DNA of 9,976 bases. It comes from CAYRFF01 sp964423575. Lineage in GTDB: Bacteria > Bacteroidota > Bacteroidia > Chitinophagales > Saprospiraceae. The translations under genes and the position numbers were made by a program. Positions 1 to 8,214 of the stretch are shown here, piece by piece. The stretch's first letter is position 1. Every line of letters begins with the position of its first letter. The stretch spans positions 1 to 9,976 of the forward strand of contig CAYRFF010000073.1 in NCBI GenBank assembly GCA_964423575.1. Direction: 5' to 3'. The notes under the pieces are model-generated. The model did no database searches. It was not told where the DNA came from and saw nothing but the letters and a program-made list of their open reading frames with translations.

Positions 1-398
1 TAATTAGTAGTTAATGCGAGAGTCAGCATAAAGACCGCCAAGCCATACACAAGTCCCCCTGTGTATTGTTGCATACCAAACATAGTCGGTGAAAGGAAGA
101 GAAAAACAACGAGCATATAGTCAAATATTCCATGATTCACATTGCTGATAACCTCAATGCCCATGAGGGTTCTCGTGGCTTTTTCCTCCATCGCACTTTT
201 GACCCACCATTTATAGATTCCAAGGCCCAGAAGAATCGCCAGTACTATTTCACTTAGGAATATTCCCACCGGGAACTGCTTGATTCCCGTTTCGAGTGCT
301 GACTTCGCACCATCATGAAAATCACCAATCCCACTGATAAAAGTTGCGAGAAAAACTGCTAAAATGATGATTAAAAAAACATAAATCCATCGTTTCAT
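1..398 (-). CDS. Small multi-pass membrane protein, 3' end cut by window edge
   Basis: The frame opens with ATG at 396-398 and stays open to the left edge, giving at least 132 residues; the last two visible bases read TA, so the next codon is either tyrosine or a stop. Upstream in this frame there is no other ATG before a TGA, so the start is well fixed. Four hydrophobic stretches are visible, at about residues 4-22, 43-63, 91-105 and 113-130, with a basic and acidic segment (KWWVKSAMEEKATR) between the second and third. This suggests a small integral inner-membrane protein with four helices. I do not recognise the family and see no catalytic motif. It follows the giant surface-protein gene in the same direction after a gap of 164 bases, so co-transcription is possible but less likely than for the upstream genes. 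Confidence 0.7.
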   Translation of the reverse strand, partial: MKRWIYVFLIIILAVFLATFISGIGDFHDGAKSALETGIKQFPVGIFLSEIVLAILLGLGIYKWWVKSAMEEKATRTLMGIEVISNVNHGIFDYMLVVFLFLSPTMFGMQQYTGGLVYGLAVFMLTLALTTN

Positions 399-562
399 AG
401 GCTTAATGCTGGTATTTTTCTTCGTTATTTTAGTCGATAAGCAAAAGCTCTGTCTACTTATTCACTTTAAAATTATATTAATTTCCTCTTATTTCAAAAT
501 CTCAAAATGTTAATACTCAGTAAAGAGTTCGGAAAAGTCTATTTCCATCCTTTGATCTCAAT

Positions 563-3500
563 TTATCTTAGCAAGGTCAAGGTGCCCGTTTCTCTCCTTA
601 TTTTTCCGTTGACTAGTTCCAGCTGTATCTTGTAAACATAAACATCAGGCTCCAGGCTTTTCCCACGATAAGTTCCATCCCAGCCAAGGTGCTCTTCGGC
701 AGCACCCGGACTTTTAATTTGATACACTCGATCACCCCAGCGATTAAAGACTTCGATCGATGTAATTCCTTTTACACCTTTTCCAATCCGAGGCCAGAAT
801 CTATCGTTTACACCATCTGAATTCGGTGTGAAAGCATTGGGGATGTAATATTTAATTTCCGTGTCTACACGCAACTGAATCATAGCTTCCACAACACAGC
901 CGTTTCTGTCCGTCAATCTCACAGTATAGTTAATACTCTCTGTCGGTGTAGCAATCGGGTCCAAGCAATCACTGCAAGAAAGAAATCTATCCGAAAACCA
1001 CTCAACAAATGCAATATCCTCATTATCCGGCGCCTCAAGCGGCATTATATGCACATTATCTCCATAAGAAAGATTAATTAAAGATGGATAGTATAGAATT
1101 AATTCGTCAGCATCTTCTATAATAATATCTTGCTCTATAATACAGCCCAGGGTATCTTCAATGCGTAACACATAGTTCCCCGGATTAAGCGATATATTTT
1201 CTCCTATATTGACAGCTCGGCCAGCGAGTCTTATATTATACTCGGGTAATCCCCCGTTCACAGCTTCGAGTACAAAGTTCCCCTCTTCTCCTTTACAAAG
1301 TGGCGGAAATACTTCATACAAGAAACTGATATTTTCCGTACGGATTATCTGTATCTCATCGCTACTTTCACAACCATTCCCGGTATTTGTAGCAGTGACA
1401 ATGTATATACCCTGCTCATCAATATTAATTGACTGCTCCTGAGACAAGATGGCTCCACTTTGATCCTTCCAGACAAAAGTATATCCCACGGAGTTTGTCA
1501 TTTGTGCTTCTACCTGAATACTTTCTCTTCCACAGCCGATGTACTGATCCATTCCGGCAGAAACCTCCTCCACTTCCTTATCCTCAGTTATCTGAATACT
1601 GTCCCGGCTTATACAACCGTTTTCATCAATAACCTCAATGATTAAAATTCCTGCAACACTTATCTCCAGTGAATCGACATTAGTCGCTAATATATTCCCA
1701 GCCTCGTTATACCAGAAGATATCGCTATTATCTTCGACTTGCGTCAAATGTGCGGTCACAATTGGATCCCAACAGGTAATCACCAGATCAGGCCCTGTTA
1801 CCAATACAGGGATATTTATGTATTCTGTAACCATAACATCCGCTCTTGTAAAACAGTCATTGGAAAGATCAGTAACTGTAATCGTATAAGTTCCGGGCGC
1901 ATCAATCTGAATATCAGTTTCATCCGTTCTGCCCGTGATATTTCCATCAATGCTCGTCCATTGGATTTTTGTCGGGCCGCTTGCTTGAACTTCTGCTTCT
2001 ATAGTCAGAGTTCTAATACTACAAGTCAGTTGAAAATCATCATCGACAATAATTATGGGCTTTGTAGTGTCAATTTCCACCTCAGTTTCAAGGATTTTCA
2101 CACAACCATTTTCTTCATTTGTTATAGTGACGGTATAAGTTCCGGCAGCATCTACTGAGACATTTGCGGAAGCTATATCAGAAATAATGTTTCCATCAGC
2201 CGTACTCCACGTATAAGTATAATAATTTTCAGTCCCTATCACTGTAATTTCTACCGAATTCCTGCTACATGTGATGTTCTCCGGATTCGTCAACTGCACA
2301 TCAGGTTCTTCAAAGTTTTCAGTAACCCGAATTGTATCGAAACTCTCACAACCGGTTATATTATCCTTAATCCCAAAGATATATATACCCGCACGGTCGA
2401 TTTCCACCTGGTAACTATCATCTCCGGAAAGGATATTTCCCCCTTGCTGAGTCTCCCAGGAATGTTCTGTATTCCCCGTATCTGTAGAACCGGTTTTATC
2501 TATAATAAGAGTGGGATTATTGCAATTCAATTCAAGATTTCCAGACGGAATAATCACCGGCTTATCGTCATCGATGAATATCTGAACGCTGTCGGTACTA
2601 GTACAGTGGCTAAGGGCATGACTCACGATAATATGATATGTCCCCGGTGAAGTTATTATCGGATTCAGACTTTCCTCACCGGAAGATATGTTTCCGTCAT
2701 TACTATACCAGTAAATACTGCCTATAAGATGCAGGCTATCGACATTGGCTTCAAGTTGAAGACTAAACTGCTCGCAGGTCAATGTATCCGGTAGACCGGC
2801 ATCCACTTCTAGTACCGAAAAGTCCGAAAAGACTTCTACAGATGCATTGTAAACACAACCACTTATAGTGTCCTGAACCTCAAGACTGTAGTTACCTTGC
2901 TCTCCGGCAATTATCCAAAGGAAATCCTCCGTAATACTATCAATAGTACCGTTAGTACTTGTCCAGGAAAATATCAGATTTTCCTGACCATCCAGTCCCG
3001 TTGCCTTAATTTCAGTTGTCAAATTCACACAATTGAGGCTGTCGGTTGCAGTCAGTTGAAATTCCGGCAAATCAGTATCGGCATATATTACGATAGAATC
3101 AGTAGCAGTACAGGCTCCTGCGGTAGTTATCGTGATATAATAAGTCCCGGCAGATTTTATCATTAAAGTATCACTGATCGTGCTCCCTTCAATACTTCCA
3201 TCAGTCGTCGTCCATTCCGTCTGATAGTCATCACTACCGGAAATTTCAGCAATTATCTGCAACTGAGGTGAAACGCAAGTGATAGTGTCCGAATCCGGCA
3301 GATTAATAGAAATATCTTCTATCAAAGAAATGACATCCACCTCCAGAACATCTTCACAATCATCAGCAATCACTCTAAGGCGATAAGTTCCGGCTTCATC
3401 AACCGTAATATTATCTTCTATAGTACTCCCCTTGATATTTCCGTTCTCTGTCGACCACTCGTACTCATAATCCGGGGAGCCTCCGACTGCATATATAGTC

Positions 3501-5092
3501 GTTTCAGGCTTTTCACAATCGATATACAAGTCTCCTTCGAGATGAACATTTAACTGATTGAGCACGAGAGTTACCGATGCAGTGCCTATACAGCCATTTA
3601 TGTAGTCCCGTATCAAAAGGGTATACTCTCCTGTACTCAAGGCTACTATTGTCGAAGTATTATACGCGCCTTCGATATAGCCATTGGATGTCGACCAGGC
3701 ATATTCATAGGTTCCGGCTGATGGTATTCCGATTAAGGTCCATTCCGGTAGTGAACAATCATCCTGAATTACTGCAATCTCCACTTCCGGAGTATTAATA
3801 TTCTGAAACACCTCCACTGCTACCTGCTCGGAAATGCATATTATCCCTCCGTATTCATAAATCATAGTGAGATAGTATATCCCCGGTTCATCGACAACTA
3901 TCTCCGGTGTACCTTGCCCTGAGATAATATTTCCAAAATCCGTTGTCCAGGTGTATTCGATATTATTAACATTCAGGCCGGAAGGCATAATAATAGAGTT
4001 CATTGCAGATAAAGTCACCATTTCTACATCGCAGGTAAGAAATTGAGGATATTCAATAACCGGCAACAGACTGATATAGTTAATTTCAACCGTTAGGAGA
4101 CTGTCACAGCCATTGGCAGCTTGTAAAATTATCGGTCCATGTGTGCCCTCACCCGTAAATGTCTCACCTTGTATTACCAGACTTTCGTCAAAACATAAGA
4201 GAGTATCAAGCGTAAATTCAGATCTGGGAAGTTCAGTAACCACCATTTCATCTTCTACTTCGCATACTCTTCCAAAATATATATCATCAATAGCAAAATC
4301 ATTCCCTGAGGTTGCAGTATTCTGATTCACTATACAGATTTCTACATTATAAGGGTTGCTGCCTCCGGCACTTGTCCACACTTCATAAAATTCTTCCCAC
4401 TTGCAAGTTGTCGTTGAAAGTGTAAAATCCGACCCCAGCTGTACTCCATCAATACTGAATTGCAGGCGAGCCGGATTGGATGAAATAACTGAAGTTGCCC
4501 ATGTGCTGAACTGGTAATCGGAGCTGGGATCAACTTCCACAATCTGACACCATACACGCCTGTTTGGCAGAGGATCACCGTTTATAACCATCATATTGCC
4601 GTTTCCCGTAGTATGATCCCCACAAGAAGCAAAACCGGTATGAGTAAGGGAAGGATTGGTGCTTATCATATAAGTTCCTTCGGGGCCAAGTGGGCCTGAA
4701 GGACTGTATGGAGGAGTCGGCACAATATAATCTGTAGTAAAACCGACATCTCCTTGTTCAAAGTCACCGTTAAAGATGAGATTTGGCGACAGGATCTTAG
4801 CACGTAAGATATAGGTTGCAGTGCCCCCGGGATTGGCAGTGGTGACAAGAGAATTGGGATCGGTAACATTTGGCCCAAGCCATTCAACCCGGTCGATAAT
4901 ATAGTCTGATGTAACTTCACCGATTAAGTCAATCGTCCCCACCGGCTCGCACAGCACAATATCTTCTCCGGCATATACTGTAGTTTCACATTCCGTATTC
5001 TGCCCGGACAATACCGTTGCATTTATAAAAAAGTAGGCAAGGAGGAATACGAGCCATAGATTAATTTTTAATATTCGATTTTTATTTTTCAA
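563..5092 (-). CDS. Giant T9SS-exported surface protein with tandem Ig-like modules (probable adhesin)
   Basis: About 1509 residues, counted from the TTG at 5090-5092; the frame is also open from a TTG at 5129-5131, which would add 13 residues. The chosen start gives a normal signal peptide: MKNKNR, then a hydrophobic core (about 12-28), then likely cleavage before Gln31. The modules in order are an Ig-like domain (36-99); a galactose-binding-like module (102-277) with an NLIFNGDFEQG opening and a DDIYFG ending; a small Cys-containing module (290-340); eleven tandem Ig-like modules (347-1252); a SprB-like repeat (1261-1327, PPLCKGEEG, GGLPEY, NYVLRIEDTLGC); one more Ig-like module (1337-1411, CSDCLDP); and a type B T9SS sorting domain (1414-1509, NAFTPNSDGVNDRF, FNRWGDRVY, GWDGTYRG). 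By family knowledge the last module directs export across the outer membrane and attachment at, or release from, the cell surface. A role in adhesion is inferred; no enzymatic domain is visible. Confidence 0.9.
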   Translation of the reverse strand: MKNKNRILKINLWLVFLLAYFFINATVLSGQNTECETTVYAGEDIVLCEPVGTIDLIGEVTSDYIIDRVEWLGPNVTDPNSLVTTANPGGTATYILRAKILSPNLIFNGDFEQGDVGFTTDYIVPTPPYSPSGPLGPEGTYMISTNPSLTHTGFASCGDHTTGNGNMMVINGDPLPNRRVWCQIVEVDPSSDYQFSTWATSVISSNPARLQFSIDGVQLGSDFTLSTTTCKWEEFYEVWTSAGGSNPYNVEICIVNQNTATSGNDFAIDDIYFGRVCEVEDEMVVTELPRSEFTLDTLLCFDESLVIQGETFTGEGTHGPIILQAANGCDSLLTVEINYISLLPVIEYPQFLTCDVEMVTLSAMNSIIMPSGLNVNNIEYTWTTDFGNIISGQGTPEIVVDEPGIYYLTMIYEYGGIICISEQVAVEVFQNINTPEVEIAVIQDDCSLPEWTLIGIPSAGTYEYAWSTSNGYIEGAYNTSTIVALSTGEYTLLIRDYINGCIGTASVTLVLNQLNVHLEGDLYIDCEKPETTIYAVGGSPDYEYEWSTENGNIKGSTIEDNITVDEAGTYRLRVIADDCEDVLEVDVISLIEDISINLPDSDTITCVSPQLQIIAEISGSDDYQTEWTTTDGSIEGSTISDTLMIKSAGTYYITITTAGACTATDSIVIYADTDLPEFQLTATDSLNCVNLTTEIKATGLDGQENLIFSWTSTNGTIDSITEDFLWIIAGEQGNYSLEVQDTISGCVYNASVEVFSDFSVLEVDAGLPDTLTCEQFSLQLEANVDSLHLIGSIYWYSNDGNISSGEESLNPIITSPGTYHIIVSHALSHCTSTDSVQIFIDDDKPVIIPSGNLELNCNNPTLIIDKTGSTDTGNTEHSWETQQGGNILSGDDSYQVEIDRAGIYIFGIKDNITGCESFDTIRVTENFEEPDVQLTNPENITCSRNSVEITVIGTENYYTYTWSTADGNIISDIASANVSVDAAGTYTVTITNEENGCVKILETEVEIDTTKPIIIVDDDFQLTCSIRTLTIEAEVQASGPTKIQWTSIDGNITGRTDETDIQIDAPGTYTITVTDLSNDCFTRADVMVTEYINIPVLVTGPDLVITCWDPIVTAHLTQVEDNSDIFWYNEAGNILATNVDSLEISVAGILIIEVIDENGCISRDSIQITEDKEVEEVSAGMDQYIGCGRESIQVEAQMTNSVGYTFVWKDQSGAILSQEQSINIDEQGIYIVTATNTGNGCESSDEIQIIRTENISFLYEVFPPLCKGEEGNFVLEAVNGGLPEYNIRLAGRAVNIGENISLNPGNYVLRIEDTLGCIIEQDIIIEDADELILYYPSLINLSYGDNVHIMPLEAPDNEDIAFVEWFSDRFLSCSDCLDPIATPTESINYTVRLTDRNGCVVEAMIQLRVDTEIKYYIPNAFTPNSDGVNDRFWPRIGKGVKGITSIEVFNRWGDRVYQIKSPGAAEEHLGWDGTYRGKSLEPDVYVYKIQLELVNGKIRRETGTLTLLR
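566..853 (-). other. Type B T9SS C-terminal sorting domain (coding segment)
   Basis: The last 96 codons of the giant gene encode the gliding-motility-associated C-terminal domain type. The landmarks are YYIPNAFTPNSDGVNDRF at its start, IEVFNRWGDRVYQ in the middle, GWDGTYRGK, then a PDVYVYKIQLELVNGK strand and an ending of GTLTLLR. In known T9SS substrates of this class the domain is recognised by the secretion machinery at the outer membrane. Its presence implies that the genome carries a T9SS, although no T9SS component gene is in this window. Confidence 0.9.
1337..4054 (-). repeat. Eleven tandem Ig-like protein modules with Cys-Trp-Cys pattern
   Basis: Within the giant protein, eleven consecutive modules recur every 80-92 residues. 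Counted from the TTG at 5092, the first cysteines are at 354, 446, 526, 606, 688, 773, 857, 942, 1024, 1107 and 1187. Each is followed 20-28 residues later by a tryptophan and, 33-37 residues after that, by a second cysteine. Around the tryptophan the pattern is W(S/T)T..G.I, and before the second cysteine it is G.Y.(I/L).(V/I)......C. The spacing is that of an Ig-type fold with one disulfide per module, which I infer. The repeats are diverged in DNA and show only at protein level, so they are old and not a recent slippage product. Confidence 0.85.
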
Positions 5093-5105
5093 GAGCAAGG
5101 TCCTT
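5090..5105 (-). promoter_or_regulatory. Shine-Dalgarno-like AAGGA and TTG start of the giant gene
   Basis: Read on the minus strand, AAGGA (5105 to 5101) is followed by eight bases and then TTG (5092 to 5090). The interval from the lysC stop (5177-5179) down to this TTG contains no ATG in any frame, so the giant gene must use a non-ATG start. The alternative TTG at 5129-5131 has no purine-rich site before it and gives an unusually long, Tyr-rich leader ahead of the signal peptide. The TTG at 5096-5098 sits only two bases from the AAGGACC. I therefore prefer 5092, with moderate confidence, because Bacteroidota often do not rely on Shine-Dalgarno pairing. Confidence 0.5.
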
Positions 5106-5176
5106 GTATTGTGGTAATAATATTGCGACAAGCTAAAATAGTAAAAGACTTGCTGGGCTGCAAGTTTGAGAAGCGA

Positions 5177-6445
5177 TTATTCCTCATTGCTTATTACCAG
5201 ACGTACAGTTTCCCGGGTCCTTTGCTCCATTAAAACCCTTTTCCCGGAGATAATACGATTAATTGTTTCCTGATCATAATGTCTGATTGTAACCAGTTCC
5301 AATCCCGTATTATAGCGCACTTTATAGTCTTCTTTCAGGAGTTTCAATAGTTCCTGCATTCCTATCTCATCAATTTCCATACAGACCGTAAAACTGACGG
5401 CAGAGTTCTGCATTACATTAATATGCGCTCCTGCAAGGGATAATTTTTTGAATATATCACTCAGGTTTTCCTCTACTACAAATGCAAAATCCTTTGTAGT
5501 AATAGATAGAAGTATCTGTCCGGGCTTAAAAATAAAAGAAGGAACCAGAGAATCTTTATCGGTATGCTTCTGCACCACGGTTCCGGGATTTCCAGGCTCT
5601 TCAAATGACTTGATGTGCAACGGAATATCCTTGTTTTTGAGTGGTTGTACCGTCTTGGGATGAATGACCGAAGCGCCGTAATATGATAACTCAATCACTT
5701 CTTTATAAGAGATTCTATCCAGTTTAATCACATCCTCAAAATAACGTGGATCAGCGTTATACATACCGGCGACATCTTTCCATATAGTCACACTTTCGGC
5801 ATCCAGGCAGTAAGCGATGATTGCAGCTGTAAAATCAGAACCTTCCCTGCCCAGTGTAGTACTGAAACCTTCAACGGTATGCCCGACAAAGCCCTGCGTT
5901 ACAAGTATCTTTTCCGCATCGAAGACTAGATCCTTCTTAATAAGTTCTGCTGTTTTTGGCCAGTCGACATTGGCCTTTCTATATTGATTATCGGTTCGAA
6001 TGAAAGTACGCGCATCTCTCCATTTTACTGAAAGGCCCTTTTTATGCAAATAGTCAGAAACGATTCTGGTTGAGACCTGCTCTCCGATGGGTACAATCTG
6101 GTCGTACAGGTAATTATAATTCTCTGAAATGCGCTCATCATACTTGTCAAGAATGCCTTTAAAGACTTGCTCTATTTCTTCATAGATAGGATATCGCTTA
6201 TTATTAAAGAGTTCGTCAATAATTTGATAGTGGTATAAGTATAATTGATTGACCAGCTCAGAAAATCCTTCCTCATTGCGCTCATAAAGGGCTTGGGAGA
6301 TTTTTTCCAGAGCATTGGTGGTTTTTCCCATTGCGGAAATAACCACGACGAGCTCTTCATCTCGGTGTTTATCCAGAATGGCCTTAACTTTTCGGACAGC
6401 TTCAGCTGATTTTACTGTTGCACCACCAAATTTGAATACTTTCAT
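5177..6445 (-). CDS. lysC: Aspartate kinase, monofunctional
   Basis: Catalyses ATP-dependent phosphorylation of L-aspartate to 4-aspartyl phosphate, the first step towards lysine, threonine, methionine and, in most bacteria, diaminopimelate; cytosolic. Its 422 residues have the amino-acid kinase fold: KFGGATVKSAEAV at 5-17 (usual form KFGGTSV), VVVISAMGKTTN at 33-44, TTLGREGSDFTAA at 196-208, WKDVAGMYNADPR at 222-234, and ISYKEVIELSYYGASVIHPKT at 245-265. After about residue 310 come the regulatory ACT segments: ILLSITT...AGAHINVMQNSAVSFTV, then a shorter LELVTIRHYDQE...VRLVI. There is no homoserine dehydrogenase fusion. The ATG at 6445 matches the family N-terminus exactly. It lies 42 bases after deoD and 45 before the giant gene. 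Feedback control through the ACT domains is likely from family knowledge, but the effector cannot be read from the sequence. Confidence 0.96.
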   Translation of the reverse strand: MKVFKFGGATVKSAEAVRKVKAILDKHRDEELVVVISAMGKTTNALEKISQALYERNEEGFSELVNQLYLYHYQIIDELFNNKRYPIYEEIEQVFKGILDKYDERISENYNYLYDQIVPIGEQVSTRIVSDYLHKKGLSVKWRDARTFIRTDNQYRKANVDWPKTAELIKKDLVFDAEKILVTQGFVGHTVEGFSTTLGREGSDFTAAIIAYCLDAESVTIWKDVAGMYNADPRYFEDVIKLDRISYKEVIELSYYGASVIHPKTVQPLKNKDIPLHIKSFEEPGNPGTVVQKHTDKDSLVPSFIFKPGQILLSITTKDFAFVVEENLSDIFKKLSLAGAHINVMQNSAVSFTVCMEIDEIGMQELLKLLKEDYKVRYNTGLELVTIRHYDQETINRIISGKRVLMEQRTRETVRLVISNEE

Positions 6446-6487
6446 TCTCTAGCTGTTATCATGGTATTCCGATTGCAGTTTTAATAT

Positions 6488-7183
6488 TTAAGCCAGTTCC
6501 AGCGCGATTTCCATCATACTTCTGAAACTTCTCTCCCTGTCCTCCTGTGACATTTCCTCCTTGGTGACCAATGAATCAGAAATAGTCAGCAGTGATAATG
6601 CACGCACATTGTTCTTGGCCGCAAGTGTATATATTGCTGCTGTTTCCATCTCTACGCATAACACACCATATTCTGCCCATTTTTTATAAGAACCGGAATC
6701 CTCGTAAAAATCATCTGCAGACAATATGCTCCCCGCACGTACAGGAATACTCTTTGACTTTGCAACATCCAACGCCTTCAGGAATAGAGCTCCATCGGCT
6801 GTCGGTGCATAAGTAGCATGCCCAAATCGCGATATGTTTATCGAAGAAGTAGTACATGCGGACATTGCAATAACGATATCATTCAGGTCGAGATCAGCTT
6901 GATATGCACCTGCAGAGCCTACGCGTATAAGTTGCTTGGCTCCATAATCATTAATCAGTTCATTTACATAAATCATCGTAGAAGGAATACCCATTCCCGT
7001 CCCTTGCACGGACACGCGTTTCCCTTTATAGGTACCGGTAAAACCATGCATTCCCCGCACGTCATTATACAGGAATGCGTCCTCAAGAAAAGTTTCTGCA
7101 ATCCATTTTGCACGCAAAGGATCTCCCGGCAACAATACAGTTTCTGCAATTTGTCCCGGTTCTGCATTTAGATGAAGACTCAT
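6488..7183 (-). CDS. deoD: Purine-nucleoside phosphorylase, DeoD type
   Basis: Phosphorolysis of purine (deoxy)ribonucleosides to the free base and (deoxy)ribose-1-phosphate in the cytosol; the DeoD type is normally hexameric with broad purine specificity. The 231 residues align end to end with E. coli DeoD: HLNAE at 4-8, LLPGDPLRAKWIAETFLEDA at 17-36, VRGMHGFTGTYKG at 42-54, GTGMGIPS at 61-68, IRVGSAGA at 86-93 and VEMETAAIY at 177-185. The catalytic Asp203 (SDSLVTKE) and the supporting Arg216 are both present, as are the phosphate-contacting Gly20, Arg24, Arg87 and Ser90. Start at ATG 7181-7183, preceded by an A-rich stretch (AAAAAGATAAAAT) typical of these genomes. It lies 19 bases downstream of deoC, the enzyme that uses its deoxyribose product after isomerisation. 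Confidence 0.97.
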   Translation of the reverse strand: MSLHLNAEPGQIAETVLLPGDPLRAKWIAETFLEDAFLYNDVRGMHGFTGTYKGKRVSVQGTGMGIPSTMIYVNELINDYGAKQLIRVGSAGAYQADLDLNDIVIAMSACTTSSINISRFGHATYAPTADGALFLKALDVAKSKSIPVRAGSILSADDFYEDSGSYKKWAEYGVLCVEMETAAIYTLAAKNNVRALSLLTISDSLVTKEEMSQEDRERSFRSMMEIALELA

Positions 7184-7202
7184 ATTTTATCTTTTTATCT
7201 TA

Positions 7203-7844
7203 TTAATTACTTACAATGGCAATTCCTGCAGAAGCCCCTATTCTGCTCACCCCTGCATCAATATATATGTGGGCTGTTTCTGCATCTCTCACGCCTCCGG
7301 AAGCTTTTATCAGGGCTTTATCACCCACGACTTCCTTCATTAACTTCACATCTTCAAGTGTTGCTCCTCCAGTCCCAAATCCGGTCGAGGTCTTCACATA
7401 CTCTGCTCCCGCCTCTACGGCCAGTTCACAAGCAATTCTCTTCTCATCATCTGTGAGATAGCAGGTTTCCAGAATAACCTTCAACACCTTGCTTCCTATC
7501 GCTTGCTTGACGGCCTTAATATCGTCTCGTACCTTATCGACTTCTCCACCTTTGAGCCAGCCTACATTCAGTACCATATCGATTTCGTCAACTCCGTTTT
7601 TTACGTAATTAGCAGCTTCAAGTGCCTTTGCAGTTGTGCTCATTGCACCCAATGGAAACCCTACAACTACCGCCAGTTTCACATCACTTCCCTTCAAGGC
7701 TTCCCTCGCAACATCAATATGACAGCCATTTACACATACTGCATAAAAATCGTAATCCACAGCCTCCTTGCACAGTTTCAAGATATCCTCTGTTGTCGCT
7801 GTCGCCTTCAGTAACGTGTGGTCTATATATTTACTCAATTTCAT
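7203..7844 (-). CDS. deoC: Deoxyribose-phosphate aldolase
   Basis: Class I aldolase that splits 2-deoxyribose-5-phosphate into acetaldehyde and glyceraldehyde-3-phosphate, the last step of deoxyribonucleoside breakdown. The 213 residues form a TIM barrel of the short DeoC class (E. coli's enzyme is about 259). Visible active-site residues are the Schiff-base lysine Lys151 in VKTSTGFGTGGAT, Asp89 in DEIDMVLNVG, and Lys180 in IKASGGVRD. IDHTLLKATAT at 7-17 and VVGFPLGAMST at 60-70 are further family blocks. Start at ATG 7842-7844. As the first gene of the leftward block, its upstream gap (7845-8214) should carry the promoter. The phosphopentomutase (deoB) linking deoD to deoC is not in the window. 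Confidence 0.97.
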   Translation of the reverse strand: MKLSKYIDHTLLKATATTEDILKLCKEAVDYDFYAVCVNGCHIDVAREALKGSDVKLAVVVGFPLGAMSTTAKALEAANYVKNGVDEIDMVLNVGWLKGGEVDKVRDDIKAVKQAIGSKVLKVILETCYLTDDEKRIACELAVEAGAEYVKTSTGFGTGGATLEDVKLMKEVVGDKALIKASGGVRDAETAHIYIDAGVSRIGASAGIAIVSN

Positions 7845-8214
7845 AATTCATTCAATTGTCCTTATCAATGACGTATTTTGACATTCATTTGTTTTATCAG
7901 CTTCCGCAAATACGCTTTTATTAGGAATATTTTCCGCAGTTCAGTCGAAAATAGGGAAAATTTTTGGAATTCACCTGCATAGAAGAGTTTTTACAATGAA
8001 GATTGGGCAATTAAAAACAAATAATCCATCTAGCAATTCTTCCTCTATTTTCACATAAAGACTTGATCAGTTCTGAAAATTTTCCATTTGGATTAGATGA
8101 TATTTTATATGTATTTACCCTTATAATTAGCTTAATGTTGCAGATAAGCAAAGCATCTTAACCAGTACAATCAAAATATTTACTTAACTTTCCGGCATAT
8201 TATTCGGTATTTCA
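7845..8214. other. Divergent intergenic region between deoC and the rightward genes
   Basis: A stretch of 370 AT-rich bases between divergent genes, so it should hold promoters for both directions (inference). I searched for the Bacteroidota pattern TTTG, about 20 bases, TAnnTTTG on both strands and found no convincing full match; TATTTTG at 7874-7880 is one base short of the -7 element. The longest forward open frame starting with ATG that I noticed, 7996-8058, encodes 20 residues of no recognisable kind. I see no strong hairpin, tRNA or riboswitch-like structure. Confidence 0.5.

Noticed and set aside
1739..2158. Forward-strand open frame of 139 codons inside the giant gene
   Set aside because: It lies fully opposite the well-supported surface-protein frame, has irregular Cys- and Ser-rich content, no signal or domain, and is explained by codon bias of the true gene. 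The same applies to the other forward frames between 1209 and 4325.
6818..7171. Forward-strand open frame of 117 codons opposite deoD
   Set aside because: deoD aligns end to end with its family with all catalytic residues; the antisense frame shows no recognisable protein features.
7172..7846. Several forward-strand open frames opposite deoC
   Set aside because: deoC is complete with its three active-site residues; the opposing frames overlap each other and have low-complexity Ser/Leu content.
7996..8058. Small open frame of 20 codons in the divergent gap
   Set aside because: Such a short frame is expected by chance in AT-rich DNA; there is no ribosome site and no recognisable peptide.
7845..8214. 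Bacteroidota-type promoter for deoC or the divergent gene
   Set aside because: Only near-matches to TTTG / TAnnTTTG were found, none with both boxes at proper spacing, so no specific site is called.
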